Positions 50,732 to 56,098 of a stretch of 56,098 nucleotides of DNA are shown here, in pieces. How positions within the stretch are numbered: the stretch's first letter is position 1; each line of letters starts with the position of its first letter. Both the position numbers and the translations under genes were made by a program. Location of the stretch: the NCBI GenBank assembly GCA_035307765.1, contig DATGHU010000041.1, positions 86,089-142,186 on the forward strand. Direction: 5' to 3'. This stretch comes from a bacterium. GTDB taxonomy: Bacteria > Sysuimicrobiota > Sysuimicrobiia > Sysuimicrobiales > Segetimicrobiaceae. The notes under the pieces were generated by a model. It searched no databases. It was given only the letters and a program-made list of their open reading frames with translations, and was not told the origin of the DNA.

Positions 50732-50824
50732 CTAGCAAAGGTCCTGTTGCCTCAGCCAGGTCCAGAAGTTCCCAAGACCGTACCGGTAGACGCGGAAGGT
50801 TTTGGGCGATCGCCCCTCAACCAT
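50732..50824 (-). pseudogene. Probable tyrosine recombinase N-terminal remnant
   Basis: A 30-codon minus-strand frame reads MVEGRSPKTFRVYRYGLGNF then WTWLRQQDL. This has the spacing T-x3-Y-x3-L-x2-F-x2-W-L of the SAM-like N-terminal core-binding domain of tyrosine recombinases (compare XerD). It stops at once, so only this helix pair survives. It lies 147 bases from the 5' end of tRNA-Arg. The match is short and made by eye. Confidence 0.4.
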
Positions 50825-50970
50825 ACCCGCCGTTTTTAGGCCTCCCAGGCCTTGGAGAAGGAGAGGGCATATGGTAGAGTTTCCATCGGACGCCTCCAAA
50901 GGTGCGCCCCTCCCCTCGGACTGTTGGAACAGGCACGAGCCTGGGGAGGCCTAGTCTATAGGGGTTCAAC

Positions 50971-51046
50971 GCGCCCGTAGCTCAGGGGATAGAGCAGCTG
51001 CCTTCGAAGCAGCGGGTCGGGGGTTCGAATCCCTCCGGGCGCTCCA
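50971..51046 (+). tRNA. tRNA-Arg (anticodon TCG), CCA encoded
   Basis: A full cloverleaf of 76 bases: acceptor GCGCCCG/CGGGCGC, D arm GCTC...GAGC, anticodon arm GCTGC-CTTCGAA-GCAGC with anticodon TCG, T arm GGGGG-TTCGAAT-CCCTC (one G-U pair), discriminator T and genomic CCA. It decodes CGA and, by wobble, other CGN codons. The 3' half is duplicated imperfectly at 52733-52776, the classic mark of an integration site. Confidence 0.96.
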
Positions 51047-51058
51047 AGATTATCAAGG

Positions 51059-51200
51059 TCCAGCCCGGAGACATAGGTGACACTTCGTACCTAAGACATG
51101 GGTAACACTTTCGGGCCGAACGGATTTTCGAGCGGTTCGAGCACTCGGGTCTCCAGATTAAAGTATCCCAAGTCATAGTCCAGAAAGCTGACCATGTCTC
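51059..51200 (-). mobile_element. IS481-family insertion sequence remnant (transposase C-terminus and terminal repeat)
   Basis: Minus-strand codons from 51195 to the TAG at 51093-51091 read MVSFLDYDLGYFNLETRVLE then PLENPFGPKVLPMS, the typical C-terminus of IS481-type rve transposases. Directly after it lie two related 17-base copies, AGACATAGGTGACACTT at 51069-51085 and AGACATGGGTAACACTT at 51094-51110; the former belongs to the terminal repeat (GTCCAGCCCGGAGACATAGG). An in-frame TGA at 51201-51199 marks where the rest of the transposase is lost. The element cannot transpose by itself. Confidence 0.75.
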
Positions 51201-51350
51201 AGGCCGCTCAATAATCAAGCTCTAGGGAAGAAGAAGTCCACCGGTGCGCGAGTTGGGCGAATAGTGCAGTATCGTGGCATCCGCGATGACGCTAACGGTC
51301 ATACGGTTCAATACGTAGGACATTAGAACTTAGGGACCGGTCGAGGAGTA

Positions 51351-51485
51351 ATGATGGCGGATAACGCGGTGCTGGTGATGAAGATCGAGTATTACGCCGA
51401 AGGTCTGGACAGGATCATAGCGTGGAAGAAGCGAGAGGATGAGGAAAGCGGCCGCTTCTTCTGGGGGTACAACGGTACCCGCTGA
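51351..51485 (+). CDS. Possible 44-residue small protein
   Basis: A short frame with GAGGAG just before two adjacent ATGs (51351, 51354; the second is better spaced). The product has natural-looking composition: MMADNAVLVMKIEYYAEGLD, then RIIAWKKREDEESGRFFWGY. It could be a small soluble protein or the front piece of a longer, now truncated gene inside the island scar. No family recognised. Confidence 0.35.
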   Translation: MMADNAVLVMKIEYYAEGLDRIIAWKKREDEESGRFFWGYNGTR

Positions 51486-51600
51486 AGGTAATTCAGTTTG
51501 GGTCGGGGCTTGCAAAGACCCAAGCGACTATTTCGCGCAGGCACCCCGCTGCTCCAAACAACTGGGCTGCCCACTCTGTAATGTCCTTGGGGCAACGCGG

Positions 51601-52392
51601 TCAGCCGTATGGGAGGCCGGGGATCGTGATCGTGATGCCCGCATCGACGGTCAGCACCTGTCCGGTCACCCAGCGGGCCTCATCGCAGGCGAGAAAGACT
51701 GACGCCCATGCGACGTCCCACGCATTTCCTTCTTCCCTGATGAGGCCTGCCGTCGCCCGACCCTCACGAGCCTGAGCGTTAAGCCGCTCGGCGACCAGCG
51801 GTGTGTACACTTGACCCGGCGCAATGCAGTTGACGCGGATGTGCTTGCTGCCCAGCTGGCCCGCCAGCGCAAGCGTCAGTCCGATGACCGCAGCTTTGCT
51901 GGTCGTGTACGCCGTCGAGCGCGCAGGATATGCGCGTACCCCGGCGATCGATGAGATGTTGATGATGGAGCCAGACTTACCAACCAGCATGTGCGGCACG
52001 ACCGCCTGGGCCGCCAGGACCATGCTACGGACGTTGACGCCCATAATATGGTCCCAGGCTTCCTCGGTGATGTCCTCCAGGCTCTGGTTGGAAGGGATGC
52101 CGACGTTGTTCTGAAGGATGTCGAGACGCCCATAGCGCTCGACCGCAGTGGCCGCCAATTGCTGACAGCCCTCGCGATGCGAGACATCGCAGGCGAACGA
52201 CGAAGCCGTGCGACCTTCGGCGACGATCGCGGCCACCGTTTCGTCAGCCCGACTCACGATCTGATCGGCGCACACGACCGCTGCGCCCTCGCGTGCGAAG
52301 AGAATCGCCGCGGCTTTGCCGTTGCCAATGCCCTCACCCCGCGAGCCGGCACCTGTGACCACCGCAACTTTTCCCGCCAGCCGACCGCTCAT
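51601..52392 (-). CDS. Short-chain dehydrogenase/reductase (SDR)
   Basis: A 263-residue classical SDR. It has VTGAGSRGEGIGNGKAAAIL near 12 (the glycine motif is stretched by three residues compared with TGxxxGIG), CDVSHREG, LQNNVGIP where most have NNAG, ISSIAG with the catalytic serine and AYTTSKAA with Tyr-x3-Lys. The extended loop and NNVG occur in some hydroxysteroid or cyclohexanol dehydrogenase-like SDRs. The start at 52392 has GGGAGG about 11 bases upstream. It is the only intact gene between the tRNA and its partial copy, so it is probably cargo of the vanished element. Substrate unknown. Confidence 0.9.
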   Translation of the reverse strand: MSGRLAGKVAVVTGAGSRGEGIGNGKAAAILFAREGAAVVCADQIVSRADETVAAIVAEGRTASSFACDVSHREGCQQLAATAVERYGRLDILQNNVGIPSNQSLEDITEEAWDHIMGVNVRSMVLAAQAVVPHMLVGKSGSIINISSIAGVRAYPARSTAYTTSKAAVIGLTLALAGQLGSKHIRVNCIAPGQVYTPLVAERLNAQAREGRATAGLIREEGNAWDVAWASVFLACDEARWVTGQVLTVDAGITITIPGLPYG

Positions 52393-52732
52393 GTATTCAC
52401 ACCCCTCCCGCGTCGCCCGGTGTTCCAGAGTCGCCGCATTTCCCCGCAGCTCCCTCTCCTCGGTGGAAACGTTGCCGTGATGAGTACAGCGATACCAAGA
52501 ACAAGCACGAACTACTTCAAGAGCTGTTTTCCGCCCTTCGTGTGGAACAGCCAAACGAAGTCCGACATCGTCTGTCCCCCCTACAGCTCTTGCTTCAGTG
52601 GCTCATGATAGCACACAGCTCGCTACGCTCCTGACGTTATCTCAAATGGAACTAAACCCTTAATAATCGTAGCGACAGCACTAACAGCTGGTCGATGATA
52701 CTCGGTGATAGTTGCTGACAGCCCTACGGCCG
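52393..52732. other. Intergenic, AT-richer, no gene seen
   Basis: About 340 bases between the SDR gene and the partial tRNA copy. No frame or fold is convincing. The last 100 bases are AT-rich and hold many TGA/TAA triplets in all frames. Confidence 0.35.
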
Positions 52733-52776
52733 GCCTTCGAAGCAGCGGGTCATTTCGAACCCCTCCGGGCGCACCA
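52733..52776 (+). repeat. Partial duplicate of the tRNA-Arg 3' half (att-like site)
   Basis: GCCTTCGAAGCAGCGGGTC at 52733-52751 is identical to the tRNA anticodon-arm region (51000-51018). It is followed by TCGAACCCCTCCGGGCGCAC and CA, matching the T arm and acceptor 3' strand including CCA with a few changes and a three-base deletion. The 5' half of the tRNA is absent, so it is not a gene. Direct orientation and about 1.69 kb separation fit attL/attR of an element integrated in the tRNA. Confidence 0.8.
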
Positions 52777-52985
52777 CGTTGCGGAAGATGTTAGTTACCC
52801 TCCATCCACACTATCGGACAGCCCCCCCATAGGAGTGCCTTGGTTCGCATCAAGCGGAAGACGGGCCCGTACCGCGCTTGTCGGTCTCCGGAACGAGGCG
52901 ATGGTGAGGCCAGCCTACCCGGTGGCGTGACCTCAGGCATCAGTTCGTCGGTTTCTTATACTCCTGGAGGAAGTACACTATTGAG
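52777..52985. other. Intergenic, no gene seen
   Basis: Two hundred bases between the att-like repeat and the APC permease stop; no coding or structural signal recognised. Confidence 0.3.
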
Positions 52986-54563
52986 TTACTTTTGGGCCTG
53001 CCGTGTTCGTGTTTTCTCCCTAGCGGCAAGGGCGAACCGGTATTCCTCCAACAGCGAAAACTCTTGGGCTGATTCCAGGATCGCCATTTGTTCCGCGGGC
53101 CAGTTCCGAGCGAGCGACCGCCAGATCGGATAACCTTGCTGGTGCCGGTACCAGACGTAATATGAGATGCACAGGAGCACCCAGGCTGGTCCAGCAATCC
53201 GCCCGATGGTGTGCGTGGCGATGACTTCAAAAAGGATCATGCTCACACCGGCGATGCCGAGGAACCCGAGTACTGGGACCCGGATAGTCTCGCCCCCGTG
53301 ACGCCAGGTGATGTTGAAGGGCACGTGGTACGGGCGAGGCGTGGCTGGGTCGCTGAACCGAAGTCTGACAAGCGACACAAAGACCAAGAGGTAGGCGAGC
53401 GTTGCCCCAAAGGCGTACATGTTCCCCAATGTGTCGAGGGCCTGAGGAGTGAGGAACGACAACAGGGCTTCGATGATTGCGAGTACCGAGAACACGATAG
53501 TGGTGCGGTAGGGCGTGCGATACTTTGGATGCACCGCATTCATCCATCGTGTTGCGAGTCCCAGTTCGCTCATCGAAAAAGTCAGGCGTGAACTTCCCAT
53601 CACGCCCGTGTTTGCTGAGATGAGCAAGATGGTCGCACCGAGCATGGCCGCGAACGGGCCGGCGACTACCCCAATCAGGGGGATGTTGTGAGCCAGTAGC
53701 GCCACGGGATCCCCCTGGTGCTGGGCGATTTCCTGCCAGGGGAGCATGCCGATGCCCAAGGTGGAAAATGCCATCGCGAACAAGAGTACGCTAAAGATCA
53801 ACCCGATCGATGTTCGTGGGATTATTGTTGCCGGGCGGCGGGTCTCTTGAGCCGCTTGCGAGATCGACTCTAACCCAACGTACGAAATGATCGCCAGCGA
53901 TGAACCGTACATAAACTGTGAGAACGAAGGTTGTTGAGTCTGGAACTGGTGCACCAGCAGCTCGGGCTTCCAAGCGAAGAGGAAGCCTAAAATGATTACA
54001 CACGATTCGGTCACCATGTCGATGGTGCCGATAATCTCGTTGAAAAACGACGACTCCCGAATTCCTCTGATATTGAGCCAGATAAGGAAAAGGATGAGGA
54101 GTACCGTCTCCGCTGCCCAGATCGGATTCAGGTGATGGAGCGGGCCCAATGTCACAGAGTACTCGCGGATGGCCGGAATGAAGAAGTTCAGGTACCCTGC
54201 GGAAGCCGCCGCGAATAGAGCGATATCTATCGTATAGTCAAGGAGGAGCGCTGCCCCCGCGACGAACCCCCAAAAATCCCCCAAGCCCCGAGCCGTGTAA
54301 TACTGCCCCCCCCCAGCGACCGGAAAGGAACTCGCCAGCTCCGTGTATGCGAGACCGATGAGCACGTACACCACGCCCGCGAGCGCAAACGCCAGAGGCG
54401 CAAGCCCCATTGACGCCGCCACGACGATGCCCAGCGCGGCGTAGATGTCAGCGCCGACGTCGGCGTACCCCCACATGAACGAGCCCCAGACGGAGATGTC
54501 CCGTCGGAGCGTTTCTCGAGGTGCGGGAGAGCCATGTTGGGGCTGGTCGGCCCGGGCTGCCAC
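52986..54563 (-). CDS. APC-family amino acid permease
   Basis: A 525-residue membrane carrier with 12 predicted helices of the APC (amino acid-polyamine-organocation) superfamily. Helix 1 region reads SFMWGYADVGADIYAALGIV; conserved ELASSFPVAGGGQYYTARGL follows helix 2, and a helix-6-like GSSLAIISYVGLESISQAAQ region includes the usual E-S/T-I contact, then ETRRPATIIPR. It probably imports an amino acid by H+ symport. GTG at 54563 with AAGAGG seven bases upstream is the start. GC and codon choice are clearly lower in GC than in the 7-47 kb genes, suggesting a separate origin. Confidence 0.92.
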   Translation of the reverse strand: MAARADQPQHGSPAPRETLRRDISVWGSFMWGYADVGADIYAALGIVVAASMGLAPLAFALAGVVYVLIGLAYTELASSFPVAGGGQYYTARGLGDFWGFVAGAALLLDYTIDIALFAAASAGYLNFFIPAIREYSVTLGPLHHLNPIWAAETVLLILFLIWLNIRGIRESSFFNEIIGTIDMVTESCVIILGFLFAWKPELLVHQFQTQQPSFSQFMYGSSLAIISYVGLESISQAAQETRRPATIIPRTSIGLIFSVLLFAMAFSTLGIGMLPWQEIAQHQGDPVALLAHNIPLIGVVAGPFAAMLGATILLISANTGVMGSSRLTFSMSELGLATRWMNAVHPKYRTPYRTTIVFSVLAIIEALLSFLTPQALDTLGNMYAFGATLAYLLVFVSLVRLRFSDPATPRPYHVPFNITWRHGGETIRVPVLGFLGIAGVSMILFEVIATHTIGRIAGPAWVLLCISYYVWYRHQQGYPIWRSLARNWPAEQMAILESAQEFSLLEEYRFALAAREKTRTRQAQK

Positions 54564-54768
54564 ATCAGCGCCTCTTGGGTAGATTAACGCAAATACTCTA
54601 TCATAATCTTACTGGCTCCGCCTGATCTTTGTGAGCCCCTTTGAGTCTGAGCTGTGACATATTTGAGCGGGTAGATCACGACGCCCACCAAGTCAAGCGT
54701 ATCGTTATGATCCCGTCGTGTCGGTGGCCGTGGGCAGCGACGCCACGGTTGCGCCAATCTAGGTTCGG

Positions 54769-55602
54769 TCAATCCGGCGCACCGTGACCGGACGCAACTC
54801 GTACGACCCCCCGAATGAGATCGCGGAACGCCTCGTCGTAGTTCACGCCGCTGATTCCCCACGCATAATCCACTTCGCGCCAGCGCATTTTCCACGCCCC
54901 GACCCAACCAGGCAAGGCCTGCCGAAACTCCAACGTGCCGGCGACAAGCGCTTGGTCCGGTGAGGATGCAGTTTGCGGGGAAGGAAACTGCCCCAGAGTC
55001 ACCCCCCATGCGGCAAACGCGGCTTCGGTCGGAAAGCGCAGCTTCATCCCGAAGTCGCTGGCCACGTTGGCAAAGGCAGCGCGCTGCTCGGACCCGGCGG
55101 GGGTCTCCGCGCTCAGCAGATAGGACGCGGTGAAGCCGCGCACTGCCAGCACCGGAACCACCACAGGGCGCGCGCCGCGCCAAGGGTGCTCCCCCAGGTT
55201 TGCCAGCGCCTTGTCGATCCTCGCCGGGTCGAAATGCACGGTGAGACTATGTGGCCGATCGTAAGTGCCCTGGTCGTCATGAATCTTAACGGCGGCATCC
55301 AGATCCACATAGTCAAAAGATGCGACCAGCGCATCCGCATGTGCAGCCAGTTCGGAGATCCGCGGATCGTCATGCAGCCGCGGTTCGCCGGATATTTTCA
55401 CGAGGACCTCGCGCAAGCATTGCGCGAATCCGGTCGGGCGGCTGCGCATATCGGTACCGGTAACGATGGCGGTCGCCTGGTACAAATCGCTCACATCTTG
55501 CGCCCTGCCCGACGGGGTGTCGGCCGCGATGAACGCGCCCGAGAGCAAGACGAGCAGCAATGCTATTGCACGACATCGATGCAGGCCATGCCCACCCGCC
55601 AT
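54769..55602 (-). CDS. DUF2066 secreted protein
   Basis: A 277-residue exported protein with a signal peptide (AIALLLVLLSGAFIAADT). The mature part carries DUF2066 features: an early TAIVTGTDMRSR, then CLREVLVKISGEPRL near 60, YDRPHSLTVHFDPARIDKAL and PVVVPVLAVRG. DUF2066 is of unknown function and, to my knowledge, known mainly from Proteobacteria. The start at 55602 has GAGGGG seven to eight bases upstream; ATG 55617 is an alternative without one. It stands apart from the permease by 205 bases. Confidence 0.8.
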   Translation of the reverse strand: MAGGHGLHRCRAIALLLVLLSGAFIAADTPSGRAQDVSDLYQATAIVTGTDMRSRPTGFAQCLREVLVKISGEPRLHDDPRISELAAHADALVASFDYVDLDAAVKIHDDQGTYDRPHSLTVHFDPARIDKALANLGEHPWRGARPVVVPVLAVRGFTASYLLSAETPAGSEQRAAFANVASDFGMKLRFPTEAAFAAWGVTLGQFPSPQTASSPDQALVAGTLEFRQALPGWVGAWKMRWREVDYAWGISGVNYDEAFRDLIRGVVRVASGHGAPD

Positions 55603-56098
55603 CGCCAATCCCCTCATCTTTCTGATCGTGGGTGAAGTGAGGGCCCGCGATGAAGGTCATTTTCAGCACTCGATTCGCCCGCCGGATGCATCCTCTTGCC
55701 GACCCAGTCCGAGTGCGTTGGCCGAGGTTTCCGCTTTGATTCCTGCCTCTCCTTCCATTAACAGAGCCGAAGATATTCGTTCCGCCCTTATGCTCATAGA
55801 ATGCTTGCCCCTCTCCATCAAAAACGTTCCACGCATCCCATGGTTCTCCGTGTGTGGTCAAATTGGAACTCCGGAATTGTCGTTGTATTGCTAAACAACG
55901 GTCCCGCCCCTCCGCTTCGCCCACAAGAGCGCCGACAGATGCCTCGCCCGAGGCACTCAAATCTACGTTGCTGTAGATCCTGCTAGTTTGAGGGAACGGG
56001 GCGGTCAAGCAACCGATCCGGCGGCGTGCGCCAGATATTGGCTGCTTCCGTCGCCTCCTCACCTCGGAAGGACCGAGAACCGCGCGGGGGGGGGGATC
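55603..56098. other. End of window, no gene recognised
   Basis: Nearly 500 bases with several open but unconvincing frames on both strands. The window closes on a run of ten G residues followed by ATC, which looks like a low-quality contig end. Confidence 0.35.

Noticed and set aside
50871-50954. A 27-codon plus-strand frame with a good GGAGA site just before tRNA-Arg
   Set aside because: It is too short, has Pro/Gly-rich unnatural composition, and is antisense to the region of the integrase remnant; the ribosome-binding site is likely chance.
52733-52776. A second tRNA-Arg gene
   Set aside because: The D arm and 5' acceptor strand are missing and the T arm carries a deletion, so it cannot fold as a tRNA.
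55370-56062. A 230-codon minus-strand frame at the window end
   Set aside because: Its first part overlaps the DUF2066 gene in another frame and the translation is compositionally odd with no family resemblance.

Overview
The window is about 56 kb of GC-rich DNA from an uncultured-looking, aerobic, heterotrophic bacterium. I cannot name the taxon. The CtaA-CtaB fusion, the Aquifex-type aconitase, the MenJ-like reductase, frequent GTG starts and the many peptidases and amidohydrolases suit a deep-branching lineage of the Chloroflexi/Armatimonadota/CSP1-3/Rokubacteria kind; this is inference, not a placement. Most genes of the first 48 kb look like chromosomal housekeeping and catabolic genes. 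From about 48.5 kb the base composition drops and mobile-element scars appear.

Layout. 1-3.5 kb: a frameshifted amidohydrolase tail, a mini-MerR regulator, a DEAD-box RNA helicase with a clear promoter, and a small secreted protein followed by a strong terminator. 3.5-7.6 kb: a MenJ/geranylgeranyl-reductase-type flavoprotein, the fused haem O/haem A synthase (CtaB-CtaA), and a secreted protein of unknown function. 7.6-13.5 kb: a minus-strand catabolic operon (MFS transporter, secreted dienelactone-hydrolase-like protein, sugar-acid dehydratase, KDPG aldolase, KDG kinase) with a divergent short-chain dehydrogenase, which together read as an oxidative sugar/sugar-acid route to pyruvate and glyceraldehyde-3-phosphate. 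13.6-23.6 kb: secreted M28 peptidase, gamma-glutamyltransferase with an unusually long nucleoside diphosphate kinase, beta-propeller protein, MutY, Nth, FabI, an M24 peptidase and an inositol-monophosphatase-type enzyme.

23.8-32.3 kb is a long plus-strand operon with overlapping starts. It begins with a soluble PRC-barrel/MgtE-N/CBS protein overlapping an Nramp-like carrier whose metal-site motifs are altered. DUF1028, a threonine-dehydratase-like enzyme, a UroD-family protein, aconitase and a TIM-barrel isomerase follow. This sensor plus carrier pair is the most interesting system I see. 32.3-35 kb is a decayed patch: a DNA-ligase remnant, an O-methyltransferase, an integrase C-terminus and AT-rich sequence. 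35-41.4 kb carries two tandem paralogous peptide-type binding proteins, two permeases without ATPases, and an N-carbamoylase/hydantoinase-type M20 enzyme. 41.4-48.4 kb carries DUF1844, a thioredoxin-domain DUF255 protein, DUF309, an M20 dipeptidase, DUF72 and a methyltransferase.

48.7-56.1 kb carries an MFS transporter, two tiny membrane proteins, tRNA-Arg(TCG) with an integrase N-terminal scrap upstream and an IS481-type transposase tail just downstream, a short-chain dehydrogenase, a second copy of the 3' half of the tRNA (an att-like duplication), an APC permease and a DUF2066 secreted protein. The tRNA and its partial copy bracket about 1.7 kb and look like the scar of an integrated element. 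No rRNA operon, CRISPR array or intact transposase is present.
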